In this document: one piece after another, positions 1-8,221 of the stretch
Numbering within the stretch: position 1 is the stretch's first letter
Layout of the letters: each line of letters starts with the position of its first letter
Origin: Gammaproteobacteria bacterium
GTDB taxonomy: Bacteria; Pseudomonadota; Gammaproteobacteria; Acidiferrobacterales; SPGG2
Direction: 5' to 3'
Assembly: GCA_029861845.1 (NCBI GenBank)
Contig: JAOTYM010000012.1
Coordinates: 1-55,880 of the forward strand
DNA: 55,880 nt
Translations under genes and position numbers: made by a program
The notes under the pieces: generated by a model
What the model was told of the DNA's origin: nothing
Databases searched by the model: none
The model's input: only the letters and a program-made list of their open reading frames with translations

Positions 1-268
1 ATTCTTTTACATACAAACCCAGATCAACGTCCTCGAAATCATCCAAAAGTTCTGATAGTCCTTCGTCGAAATCATGGATCAAGATCCCAGACACCGAGGC
101 ACCGGACTCGGACACGATTGCCGGTATCGGTGGCCAGCCTTCTTGCTTAAGGGTGTAGCGCTGGTAGTTGGGCAGGTGCGCGAGCGTGGTCACAAACGCC
201 CTACCGGTTAGCGACTCTAGCAATTTCGGGTGCCTCAACACCCCGTAGGTGAATAGCTTAAAGCCCAT
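1..268 (-). CDS. gamma-glutamylcyclotransferase / AIG2-like family protein (3' part outside window)
   Basis: The minus strand reads open from an ATG at 266-268 to the left edge, giving 89 residues of an N-terminal part. It begins MGFKLFTYGVLRHPKLLESL, which fits the YGxLR substrate-loop signature of the GGCT/AIG2 fold. It then has an LPNYQRYTL stretch, a P-I-PAIV segment, a V-GIL-HDF segment and LDDFEDVDLGLYVKE, corresponding to the family's 'L..LD.fE...Y' region. Family members cleave gamma-glutamyl amides or release 5-oxoproline; the substrate here is unknown. The stop codon lies left of position 1, so length and C-terminus cannot be judged. The gene is divergent from the OmpA-like gene. 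Confidence 0.72.
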   Translation of the reverse strand, partial: MGFKLFTYGVLRHPKLLESLTGRAFVTTLAHLPNYQRYTLKQEGWPPIPAIVSESGASVSGILIHDFDEGLSELLDDFEDVDLGLYVKE

Positions 269-524
269 CGTATAGGATCTGACCCGCGACGCGACACGAA
301 ATTAAGTATGCCCGCTACTGGCACGGCTGTGAATGTTTCGACGCGATGGAGCCCAGCGCCGCCCCTACGGGTCGCTCGCACCGACAGCTTGCGCATATGT
401 CAGCAATCACCTACCGCTCGTCGGGTCAGACTTTTGCTGACATACGCCTAATCTATCATGACGCCAACAGGGTCACGATCGGCTCGAGCATTGCGGCGGG
501 AATAACAACCACGGGGGCCAAATC
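269..524. promoter_or_regulatory. intergenic region with a perfect 10-bp inverted repeat
   Basis: This is the spacer between the divergent cyclotransferase-like gene and the OmpA-like gene. ATGTCAGCAA at 397-406 is repeated in inverted orientation as TTGCTGACAT at 434-443, leaving a 27-base loop. The second arm ends 81 bases before the OmpA-like ATG. It could be a protein-binding dyad or an RNA hairpin in the 5' leader. No T-run follows either arm, so a terminator is unlikely. A 60-codon open frame at 346-528 runs through this region but shows no family features and was not called. Confidence 0.5.
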
Positions 525-2186
525 ATGAAATCATGGAAGCAAATCAATACATTGGCAGCGATGTTGTCGCTGCTGTTGGTTACCACCGGCGTGCTTGCCA
601 GCGGGGGAATCAAGGACACACTGTTCCGAGAGGCGACGGCCGCACACCAAACGGCAGAATCGGCGGGGGCCAAGCTATTTGCGCCCAAGACTTATGGTAA
701 GGCGATAAAACGCTATCAAAACGCCGAACGCAAGTTTGGCGGTGGTGGCGATATCGACACGATTCGCAACGAATTAGCGGTGGCCACCGAGCTATTCCAA
801 AACGCGGCTAAGGTGAGTGCCGCAGCGTCAACTGAACTCGCCGCCGTGATGAAGACACGCACCGATGCGAAAAAGGTCGATGCCCCGAAATATGCAAAGG
901 AGTTGTGGCGACGGGCCGAGCAGACATTTTCTAAAGCAACGATAGAATTTGAGCGTGGCGCAACTAAAGTTGCGAAACAAAAGGCAAGTGAGGCCGAGAA
1001 AATCTATCGGGATGCGGAACTGGCTACGATAAAGACCACCTATCTTAGCGAAACCCGCACGCTGCTTCGTCAGGCCGAGAAACTCAAGGTACACAAGCAC
1101 GCGCCCAAGACTGTGCAGAGAGCGAAAGACAACTTGCTGGCGGCGGAAAAGGCGCTTAATGAAGACCGCTATGATCTAGATCGTCCACGCAGCCTGGCCC
1201 AGCAGGCCAACTACGAGGCAAAACACGCGATTTACTTAGCTCGCTTTATCGGTAGCACAAAAGACAAAAAACTGAGCACCGAGGACTTAATTAGAGAGTG
1301 GGAGTTACCGATCGAAAGAATTGCAGCAGCGGCTGACATGCGTGCAGTATTTGATGATGGTTATGAGGCGCCTACGAAGCAAATAATCGAATACATCGAA
1401 GATCAGCAGTCCAGCTCGCAGAAACTGCGCCAGAATAATGGCGAATTGCTGGCAGAGGTCGAGCAATTGCGGCGTGTGGCGGAGGCACACGGTTTGTTAT
1501 CGCAACGTCTAGATGCCGAAACTGAAGTACGTTCAAAGCTGGAGCAACAGGTCAGCATGCTACAAACCGAGAATCAACAATTACAACTCGCACTCGGCGG
1601 CGCAACGGAAAAACAGGCGGCACTCTCAGGTACCCGCAAGCAATTAGAGCAGGAGTTAGACAAACTGCAGTCACAACTCAGACAAACGCAAACTACACTG
1701 GGTGGCGTGGCAGAGGAACGAGTTGCGCTGTCACAGCAGTTGCAGGCCCAGGCTCGAGTCCGCAAGCAGTTTGATGAGATCGAAAAAATGTTTTCTCGCC
1801 AGGAGGCTCGAGTACTACGTGAATCGAACGACGTCATTATTCGTCTCGTCGGTTTAAATTTTTCTGTGGGTCGATCCACCATCGATCCGAAACATTTTAA
1901 ACTGTTGACGAAAGTGCAAAATGCGATTCGCGTCTTCCCTGAAAGCGCCCTCACGATCGAGGGTCATACGGATTCGTATGGTAGCGACCAAGCCAATCTT
2001 GCGCTGTCAGAAAAACGAGCGGAAGCGGTCAAGCAGTACCTGTTGGCCAACATGGGCCTACCACCGTCGAAGGTGGCCGCTGTCGGCTTTGGTGAAACGA
2101 AACCAGTTGCTAACAACGAAACCGATTCAGGCCGTACAAAAAACCGGCGCATCGATGTCGTCATTAGACCCAACCTAAAAAACTAG
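525..2186 (+). CDS. OmpA-family envelope protein with long coiled-coil and N-terminal DUF4398-like region
   Basis: This 553-residue protein is probably anchored to peptidoglycan in the periplasm or outer membrane. Residues 1-25 are a signal peptide (basic start, then LAAMLSLLLVTTGVLA, with cleavage likely near ASG). Residues about 30-240 are Ala/Lys/Glu-rich helices resembling DUF4398-type lipid-associated domains. Residues about 290-430 are heptad-rich coiled coil (repeated LxxQLxQ/EQxL). The C-terminal ~110 residues are an OmpA_C domain, with the core motif IEGHTDSYGSDQANLALSEK and a terminal NRRIDVVI strand, including the Asp and Arg that hold meso-diaminopimelate in the family. No lipobox cysteine is present, so it is probably not a lipoprotein. 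The ATG at 525 starts directly at the signal peptide. The gene appears to be monocistronic. Confidence 0.85.
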   Translation: MKSWKQINTLAAMLSLLLVTTGVLASGGIKDTLFREATAAHQTAESAGAKLFAPKTYGKAIKRYQNAERKFGGGGDIDTIRNELAVATELFQNAAKVSAAASTELAAVMKTRTDAKKVDAPKYAKELWRRAEQTFSKATIEFERGATKVAKQKASEAEKIYRDAELATIKTTYLSETRTLLRQAEKLKVHKHAPKTVQRAKDNLLAAEKALNEDRYDLDRPRSLAQQANYEAKHAIYLARFIGSTKDKKLSTEDLIREWELPIERIAAAADMRAVFDDGYEAPTKQIIEYIEDQQSSSQKLRQNNGELLAEVEQLRRVAEAHGLLSQRLDAETEVRSKLEQQVSMLQTENQQLQLALGGATEKQAALSGTRKQLEQELDKLQSQLRQTQTTLGGVAEERVALSQQLQAQARVRKQFDEIEKMFSRQEARVLRESNDVIIRLVGLNFSVGRSTIDPKHFKLLTKVQNAIRVFPESALTIEGHTDSYGSDQANLALSEKRAEAVKQYLLANMGLPPSKVAAVGFGETKPVANNETDSGRTKNRRIDVVIRPNLKN

Positions 2187-2222
2187 CTCGCAAGCGCATT
2201 TGTCATCGCAGGCCGCGTATTT

Positions 2223-2599
2223 TCATACGGGTGGGCGTTGGTTCTTGCGCCACCATATGACCTCCACGGAACACGCGATGATAAACGCCAGCCACCGCAG
2301 GGCGTGCTAACGCTCGACTAGCGTACGCCACTGACGCCTGGAAGCTAGAGGCTACCGCACAACAGAATTATACTCACGAGCATGATCGAGGCCCCCCAGC
2401 GTATGAGGCTAGGGCCCGGCCAGACGTTGATTACGACGCCGATCAGAGTGATACCGAGCGCATGGTATATGTGGTAGTCGACGGCAGTCTGATACACTGA
2501 CAACGGGCGGGACGCGAGTCCATGTGCAGCAAATGCGTCAAGAGTAACCGTCGGCGCTGCGCATAACGCGCCTGTTGCAATATATCGTATTGAACTTAC
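2223..2599 (-). pseudogene. decayed DUF423 (YgdD-type) small membrane protein gene
   Basis: Read on the minus strand from about 2599, the sequence gives SSIRYIATGALCAAP, then DAFAAHGL (family hallmark GAFGAHGL), YQTAVDYHIYHALGI, SLIRWGASIMLVSIILLCGSL and STPCGG (family TPxGG). Further on, after a reading-frame change near 2290, it gives LAFIIACSVEVIWWRK and a stop at 2223-2225. Two in-frame TAG codons interrupt it at 2345-2347 and 2318-2320, and no start codon was found. DUF423 proteins are inner-membrane proteins of about 120 residues with four helices; the remnant covers nearly the whole length. The rest of the 457-base gap between the OmpA-like gene and YajQ shows nothing else. Confidence 0.7.
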
Positions 2600-2643
2600 C
2601 CGTACGACGGCTAGAACGAGAATCTAGTACTGGAGAATAGGCG

Positions 2644-3126
2644 ATGCCATGTTTCGATGTAGTGTCTGAAATCGACATGCATGAATTAACCAATGCGGTC
2701 GACCAGACCAATCGGGAGATTGGAAATCGTTTCGACTTCAAGGGTGTTAATGCAAAAGTAAAACAGGAAACCAATGTCCTAACCCTGGAAGCGCAGGTAG
2801 AGTTTCAGCTCAAGCAGATGATGGACATGTTAGTGCTAAAGCTGACCAAGCGCGGCATCGATGTCGAAGCACTGGAGGAAGGCAAGGTCCAAGAAACGCT
2901 GAATAGGGCCACCCAGATCGTCACGGTAAGACGGGGCATCGAAAGCGACCTGGCACGTAAACTGGTGAAAATCATCAAGGACAGCAAAATGAAAGTGCAA
3001 GCAGCGATCCAGGGAGACAAGCTGAGAGTTAGCGGCAAGAAACGGGATGACCTACAGAGAGTCATGGCCTTGCTGCGAGAAGCAAAAGTCGGCCTGCCGC
3101 TACAATTCGTCAATTTCCGTGATTGA
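2644..3126 (+). CDS. yajQ: YajQ family cyclic-di-GMP-binding / nucleotide-binding protein
   Basis: This 160-residue cytosolic protein has the full YajQ length. It opens MPCFDVVSEIDMHELTNAVD and continues with NREIGNRFDFKG and VKQETNVLTLEA, both characteristic of the family. It ends in the conserved LREAKVGLPLQFVNFRD tail. YajQ homologues have been reported to bind c-di-GMP and, in some bacteria, to act with a transcription factor; which role applies here cannot be seen. The start is supported by GGAG nine bases upstream. It is convergent with the CBS-domain gene, and 26 bases separate the two stop codons. Confidence 0.93.
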   Translation: MPCFDVVSEIDMHELTNAVDQTNREIGNRFDFKGVNAKVKQETNVLTLEAQVEFQLKQMMDMLVLKLTKRGIDVEALEEGKVQETLNRATQIVTVRRGIESDLARKLVKIIKDSKMKVQAAIQGDKLRVSGKKRDDLQRVMALLREAKVGLPLQFVNFRD

Positions 3127-3152
3127 TCCGGACGGCTGATACTGAGTTTGCT

Positions 3153-3581
3153 TCAACCACTGATATAGCGTTCGAGTTCCTTGATCACCAATTTCTGCTC
3201 AGCGATGATCGCCTTCACGAGATCTCCGATAGAAAGCATGCCACATAATCGTTTTCCATCCATAATCGGAAGATGGCGGATACGCTTCTCGGTCATCAGC
3301 GCCATACATTGCTCAATGCTTTGATCAGGTGAAGCGTAGACAACTCGGGTCGTCATGATGTCCTGAACGGAGGTTTCTTTTGATGATTTCGCATTGAGTA
3401 TCACCTTGCGCGCATAATCCCGTTCGGAAACGATGCCTACCAGCTTTTTACCCGTCATTACAAGCAGTGCGCCAACTTCTTTTTCGGACATCAGTTTGAC
3501 AGCCTCAAACACCGTGGCGTCTGGTGTAATGGACCAAATATCCGACCCTTTGGCATCTAAGATCTGCTCTACTGTTTTCAT
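3153..3581 (-). CDS. tandem CBS-domain protein
   Basis: This small cytosolic protein of 142 residues is made of two CBS motifs and little else. Repeat 1 is about residues 15-62 (DATVFEAVKLMSEKEVGALLV ends with GIVSERDYARKV). Repeat 2 is about residues 80-130 (QDIMTTRVVYASPDQSIEQC through HLPIMDGKRLCGMLSIGDLV). CBS pairs usually bind adenine nucleotides and act as energy sensors. The start at 3581 is preferred because GGGGGACACC lies just upstream; an upstream in-frame start would add 13 residues unlike the family. It lies 35 bases after the enolase-superfamily gene and is the last gene of the minus-strand run. Confidence 0.88.
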   Translation of the reverse strand: MKTVEQILDAKGSDIWSITPDATVFEAVKLMSEKEVGALLVMTGKKLVGIVSERDYARKVILNAKSSKETSVQDIMTTRVVYASPDQSIEQCMALMTEKRIRHLPIMDGKRLCGMLSIGDLVKAIIAEQKLVIKELERYISG

Positions 3582-3616
3582 AGGTGTCCCCCCAACGTCA
3601 GTTTGTAAGCCTCGAC

Positions 3617-4717
3617 TCAATCAAGTTCGCTGATTCGATGCGCGCTCGCCGCTAACCATGTCGGACTGATCTCGACCCCCCAACCGGGGGCGTCGGGGAT
3701 CTGTACCTTTCCATCGTTGGCTTCTAGCGCGGGACTGAACAACCCCTCCTGCCAAGGATAATAAGTGGTCGGTTCAATCGAGAATTCGACATAAGGGCCT
3801 ACATTCTCGATCGCGCCCATCATATGTAGCGAAAACACCGTAACCATCGACAGGTTAGCGGAATGCGGAACACATGGTAGGCCAGCATCCTTCGCCATGG
3901 CTGCCACCCGCAGTGCGCGAGTGAGACCGCCAACATAACATACATCGGGTTGTACGATATCGACAACCTGGGTGGCGATCATATGCTGCCACAGTGGTAA
4001 TGAATTGTCCTGCTCGCCACCGGCGACCGGAATTTCCAATGCGCAAGTCACTTCCGCCGTCCATGTGAATTCCCAGTATGGGCACGGCTCCTCGAAATGA
4101 CAGACACCATTGTCGGCCAACATAGCGCCCACTTCAATCGCCTTTTTGGGCGTATAACAACTGTTGGCATCAACGAGTAACATCATCTCGTCACCAACCG
4201 CGCGGCGTACGGCCGCTACCACCGCTTCGCTGCGACCGGGCCATTCATCCTCGTCGTGCCCACACTCCTTGCCGACGCGAATCTTACAGGCATTATAGCC
4301 ATGCGCGTCTCGAAGGCGTACGAGTCGATCGGCCTCGTCTTCAGGCGTGATATCTCTACGCATACTCGATGCATACACCGGGAAAGGACGCGGCTGTCCG
4401 CCTAGGAGCTTGCAAACGCTCTCGTTGGCGACCTTGCCGCGCAAGTCCCAAAGGGCCGTGTCCAGACCCGCCAACGCGCGGCGTAGATAGGAGCCCGGGA
4501 ACTTGTGTTCCTTCTCAAGGATATCGTCAACCAAGGCATCGATATCGCCGGCATCGCAACCGAGTGCATGCGGTGCCACCTGTCGGTGCATTACCGTGGC
4601 AGAGATGTCGGCGTTATAGGGTGAGATCTGCCCCCATCCCTCGGCACCATCGTCGGTACGCACCCGTACCATGCTGACGAATTCATTGCTAAAGGTCTCG
4701 ATGCTCTTGATTTTCAT
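3617..4717 (-). CDS. enolase-superfamily enzyme, mandelate racemase subgroup (sugar-acid dehydratase or racemase)
   Basis: 366 residues, normal family length. The N-terminal capping domain occupies about residues 1-115 and the TIM barrel follows. Visible active-site elements are KIR (MR-type KxK position, with Arg in place of the second Lys), LLVDANSCY (first metal Asp), FEEPCP (second metal Glu), VAGGEQ (third ligand), and a DIVQPDV...PHSANLS pair giving the Asp/His dyad. Members abstract the alpha proton of a carboxylate and commonly dehydrate aldonic or aldaric acids; the substrate is not readable. The ATG at 4717 has GAGGTG eight bases upstream, and the GTG nine bases earlier is less likely. 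It sits in a minus-strand operon with a second enolase-superfamily gene and two dehydrogenases. Confidence 0.86.
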   Translation of the reverse strand: MKIKSIETFSNEFVSMVRVRTDDGAEGWGQISPYNADISATVMHRQVAPHALGCDAGDIDALVDDILEKEHKFPGSYLRRALAGLDTALWDLRGKVANESVCKLLGGQPRPFPVYASSMRRDITPEDEADRLVRLRDAHGYNACKIRVGKECGHDEDEWPGRSEAVVAAVRRAVGDEMMLLVDANSCYTPKKAIEVGAMLADNGVCHFEEPCPYWEFTWTAEVTCALEIPVAGGEQDNSLPLWQHMIATQVVDIVQPDVCYVGGLTRALRVAAMAKDAGLPCVPHSANLSMVTVFSLHMMGAIENVGPYVEFSIEPTTYYPWQEGLFSPALEANDGKVQIPDAPGWGVEISPTWLAASAHRISELD

Positions 4718-4743
4718 TGCCGACACCTCTGTGATTCAAACAA

Positions 4744-6099
4744 TTAAGCTAGCACCTCGATGCGCGTTCGGAACATGAGACGCCACAAGAGTACGACGGC
4801 CGTGACTGTGAGCCCCAGCGCCAAGCCCCACCACAATCCGAGGGCGCCGAATTTGAGTGGAAAACAAAGCACCCAACCGCCGAGTACGCCAAGCAGCCAA
4901 TAGCCGACAGCCGCAACCCACAACGGTACGATTGCGTCTTTCATACCACGAAGCGCACGCGTGGCGATTGCTTGCAAGCCATCAAAGACGTGAAACACGG
5001 CAGCAATACCGGCTAGCACCACCGCGAGTGGTAACACGTCAGCCGTCTGTGGATCATCGATATCCAGAAAGATCGAGACCAGCGTGGCCGGAAACGTCCA
5101 CATCAGACTCGCCATGAAGGCCATGACAAGCAGACCAAGCACGAGACCGGTGACGGTGGATCGACGTACCGCTAATCGATCATTCGCGCCCATGCCTTGG
5201 GCAATACGAATGCCGATTGCCTCTCCCACCGCCAACGCCAGCACAAAGCCTACTGCCAATACGTTTATGACGATAGCGTTGGCCGCTAACCACAAGGCAC
5301 CGAGTACCCCCATGAAGATCGACAACGCCGCAAAGAGACCGCCCTCCAGAGCAGTAATCCCGGCTACCGGCAGGCCTAACCGAAAGATCTGCGCGCACAT
5401 CGGCCATTCTATCCTGAAGCTGGTGCGGTACAGTCGGTAAGCCTGGAAATGTTTAGAGAACGCAGTGTAGATCGCAATCGCAGCCAACATTGACCAGACT
5501 GTGATCGTGGTCGCCAAGCCCGCGCCGGCGACTCCCAGCTTAGGCAAACCAAGCTTTCCGAAAACCAATCCATAGGTAAAAAATAGGTTTACGCCGATAG
5601 CGGCCACCGCGATAACCATTACTGAACTAGTGCGCGCCAATGCACTAACGAAGTTTCTCAGTACCATGAAGCACAAGTACGGCAGAAAGCTCCAAGCTAC
5701 CGCATGCAGATATTGATCTGCGAACGCAACAACCCGCATATCCTGACCCGTTAGCGCCAGCATGGGTGCTAGATACCAGCCGATTAAGGTTCCAGGGATG
5801 GACAAAACCAACGCAATCCAAAGACCTTGGCGGGTGGCACGGCTCACCCCTGCTTCGTTGTTGGCGCCGAACGCCTCAGCCGCAAGCACGCCGACAATGG
5901 ATACAACCCCAACCGCGACAAGTAGCAGCTCAAAGAACACACTTGCCGCCAAGCCGACGGCGGCAAGCTCGACACTGCCGAGGCGGCCGACGATCACCAT
6001 GTCGGTAAACGCCATCGCGATCTCCGCCAAATACGCAGCTGCTAGTGGTGTACTGATGCGAAGTAATGTGCGCAACTCCGCGCGGTTAAAGGCCTTCAA
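4744..6099 (-). CDS. MATE family efflux transporter (NorM-like)
   Basis: This 451-residue inner-membrane protein is strongly hydrophobic, with about twelve predicted helices in two homologous halves. The N-terminus has ISTPLAAAYLAEIAMAFTDM and the VIVGRLGSVELAAVGLA stretch typical of NorM-type MATE proteins, and the second half has GLPVAGITALEGGLFAALSI and a VGEAIGIRIAQGMGA repeat of the same region. Family members export cationic organic compounds by Na+ or H+ antiport. The start appears to be TTG at 6097-6099, as no ATG lies nearby in frame. It lies 26 bases before the enolase-superfamily gene and 23 bases after the alcohol dehydrogenase, so is likely cotranscribed. An exporter inside a catabolic operon may relieve a toxic intermediate, which is inference. 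Confidence 0.9.
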   Translation of the reverse strand: MKAFNRAELRTLLRISTPLAAAYLAEIAMAFTDMVIVGRLGSVELAAVGLAASVFFELLLVAVGVVSIVGVLAAEAFGANNEAGVSRATRQGLWIALVLSIPGTLIGWYLAPMLALTGQDMRVVAFADQYLHAVAWSFLPYLCFMVLRNFVSALARTSSVMVIAVAAIGVNLFFTYGLVFGKLGLPKLGVAGAGLATTITVWSMLAAIAIYTAFSKHFQAYRLYRTSFRIEWPMCAQIFRLGLPVAGITALEGGLFAALSIFMGVLGALWLAANAIVINVLAVGFVLALAVGEAIGIRIAQGMGANDRLAVRRSTVTGLVLGLLVMAFMASLMWTFPATLVSIFLDIDDPQTADVLPLAVVLAGIAAVFHVFDGLQAIATRALRGMKDAIVPLWVAAVGYWLLGVLGGWVLCFPLKFGALGLWWGLALGLTVTAVVLLWRLMFRTRIEVLA

Positions 6100-6122
6100 C
6101 TACGTGCACCCGCCAGTGCGTT

Positions 6123-7203
6123 TCAAAATACAATCACGTTGCGCAATGCCTCGGCTCGATTGACGGACGCGATGGCTTCGTTAATGTCTTCCAATGGATA
6201 GCGCTTGCTGATTAACTCGTCCAACTTCAAGCGGTGTTGCTGGTAAAACTCGACTAGCTTTGGTACATCCACCCGCAGCCGGGTGGATCCCATCTTGCTA
6301 CCCAAGATGCGCTGGCTGTTGTCGGCGATATCGACTGCTTCGATTCCTGCCTTGGCGCCAACCGGTGGCATACCGACGATGACCAAGGTTCCACCCCGTC
6401 GCAGTAAGCCGATACCTCGCTCAATCACCTTGGTGCTGCCGACAGTAACAAACACATAGTCCGCGCCACGCCCTTGCGTGAGTGAACGCACCACCGCTTG
6501 CGCGTCTTGCGTCTTGGAATTGATGGTATGGGTGGCACCAAACGCGGTGGCCGCCTCGAGTTTGTTGTCCGAGATGTCGATGGCAATAATTGGATGCGCG
6601 CCAGATAACGCTGCTCCCTGAATAGTGTTCAGGCCAACACCGCCGGTGCCGATCGCAACCAGGCTGCTACCCGACGGGACCTGCGCCGTGTTAACCACGG
6701 CTCCTAAGCCGGTGATTACGCCGCAAGCGAGTAGCGAAACGCTCTCCAATGGCAATTGCTCAGGCACCGCTACCACCTGCGACTGATCGACAACAACGTA
6801 CTCGGCAAAGGCGGCGGTGCGAAAACCTTGATGAATGGATTGACCACCCTTGGCACGGAGCCGGCTTTGTTTGTCCAAACCAAAAGTACCCTCGCACAGA
6901 TGGGGATCACCTTGTGCACAAAAATAGCAACGCCCGCAGGATCGGATAAGCGTGACGACGACATGGTCACCGGGTTTCGCCAATGTCACGCCGGCACCGG
7001 CCGCTTCAATGACGCCAGCCGCCTCGTGTCCATACACGACTGGTAGCGACCCCCCCCCAAGCACCCTCGATGGCGTGTATGTCGCTATGGCAAATCGCAC
7101 AAGCGGCGAGCTTTACCTTGACCTCGCCGGCTTGTGGCGGATCGATGTCTATGTCTTCGATCGCCAGCGGTTTGCCGAATTCGTAACAGATGGCTGCTTT
7201 CAT
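6123..7203 (-). CDS. zinc-dependent alcohol dehydrogenase (MDR), interrupted by a +1 shift in a G9 run
   Basis: Two overlapping frames make one gene. The first (from the ATG at 7203) gives MKAAICYEFGKPLAIEDIDI and the catalytic-zinc region CAICHSDIHAIEGAWGG. The second continues LPVVYGHEAAGVIEAAGAGV, the structural-zinc cysteines CGRCYFCAQGDPHLC, and the NAD-binding GTGGVGLNTIQGA. The shift falls in nine consecutive G on the minus strand (7050-7058). Eight G would give an uninterrupted 359-residue enzyme reading AWGGSLPVVYGHE. Class III-type enzymes oxidise alcohols, including S-hydroxymethylglutathione; the substrate here is unknown. Either a homopolymer error, a disabled gene or slippage is possible. 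The gene lies 24 bases downstream of the beta-hydroxyacid dehydrogenase. Confidence 0.85.
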
Positions 7204-7227
7204 ATCGCGTTACCTTTGCCGCGGTAC

Positions 7228-8187
7228 TCAACCACCGACCTCGACGACGACCTCGGCTCCAGCGACTTCGGGTTCACCATCGACTATCTCTGCTGGAAAG
7301 CCAGGCGCACGTAACTTGCAATCACACGCCTCCTCCAAGCGCTTAACAATCATGGGGGACCAGGCGCGGGAACCATAACGTTGCTGTCCGTCCTTAAAGA
7401 TATCGAGCACCAATGGTGAAATCTCTAGCGGTACGTTCAGCCTTTGCGCTAGACGGTCGAACAGACTCATGTCCTTCACTACCAAATCCATTGTGAAGTT
7501 GATGTTATAGCTCCCATTTAAGATCACCTGGCTTTCGGTCTCATGAACGAAAGAATTGCCAGACGAAATACGAATCGCCTCATAGGTCTTGTTGAGACCC
7601 ATACCCGCTTGCTTGGCAACGGTCAAGGCTTCGCCCAGGGCAACCAGGTGCACCGAGCACAGGTAGTTGGTCACTACTTTGAGAATCGAAGCAGATCCAA
7701 GGGGGCCGACGTGAAGAATACGCCGGCCCATGACTTTGAGCGCCGGCAACGCCCTTTCGAAGGCGGCGCGTTCGCCACCAACGAAAATCGATATATTGCC
7801 GGTGGCGGCGCGATGACAACCACCAGAGACCGGACCATCCATCGGTATCGCGCCCGCCGCTTCTACGAGTGCGCCCAGTCGCTTGACCTCGGCTTCGTCA
7901 GTCGTGCTCATCTCCAACCACATCTTGTCTGGCCCAAGGCCGGCGAGCACGCCATCGCTTGCCTCCATGACCTCGCCGCTCGTCGCCGGCGAAGGTAAAC
8001 AAGTGATCACCAGATCGACGGCTTGTGCCAATGCCTTGGGTGATTCCGCCCAGGTCGCGCCGTTCGTGACAAATGGTGTCGCCGCCTTCTTGTCCAAATC
8101 GCGTACCACCAGATCAAAGTTATTGCGTTGCAGGCTCTCTGCCAATTTGCCGCCGACGTTGCCGAGCCCGATAAAACCAATCTTCAT
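7228..8187 (-). CDS. NAD(P)-dependent beta-hydroxyacid dehydrogenase (3-hydroxyisobutyrate / tartronate semialdehyde reductase family)
   Basis: This 319-residue cytosolic enzyme opens with MKIGFIGLGNVGGKLAESL, the Rossmann GxGxxG motif. It has the substrate motif DGPVSGGCHRAATG in the family position, LKVVTNYLCSVHLVALGEAL on the interdomain helix with the catalytic Lys, and KDMSLFDRLA in the C-terminal domain. These enzymes interconvert a beta-hydroxyacid and its semialdehyde; in sugar-acid degradation the typical member reduces tartronate semialdehyde. The start has GGAGG ten bases upstream. Placed between two enolase-superfamily genes and an alcohol dehydrogenase, it probably handles a product of the dehydratase steps. 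The C-terminal tail is Glu/Val-rich and slightly longer than usual. Confidence 0.9.
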   Translation of the reverse strand: MKIGFIGLGNVGGKLAESLQRNNFDLVVRDLDKKAATPFVTNGATWAESPKALAQAVDLVITCLPSPATSGEVMEASDGVLAGLGPDKMWLEMSTTDEAEVKRLGALVEAAGAIPMDGPVSGGCHRAATGNISIFVGGERAAFERALPALKVMGRRILHVGPLGSASILKVVTNYLCSVHLVALGEALTVAKQAGMGLNKTYEAIRISSGNSFVHETESQVILNGSYNINFTMDLVVKDMSLFDRLAQRLNVPLEISPLVLDIFKDGQQRYGSRAWSPMIVKRLEEACDCKLRAPGFPAEIVDGEPEVAGAEVVVEVGG

Positions 8188-8221
8188 TTGCCAATCCTCC
8201 GAAACTTTAATCGATACGTTA

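Noticed and set aside
346..528. 60-codon frame before the OmpA-like gene
   Set aside because: Low support; it overlaps the control region with the perfect inverted repeat and has no recognisable domain or Shine-Dalgarno.
7006..7100. Programmed ribosomal frameshift in the alcohol dehydrogenase
   Set aside because: A run of G alone without a typical slippery heptamer, stem or Shine-Dalgarno-like stimulator is not enough; sequencing error, a disabled gene or slippage fits as well.
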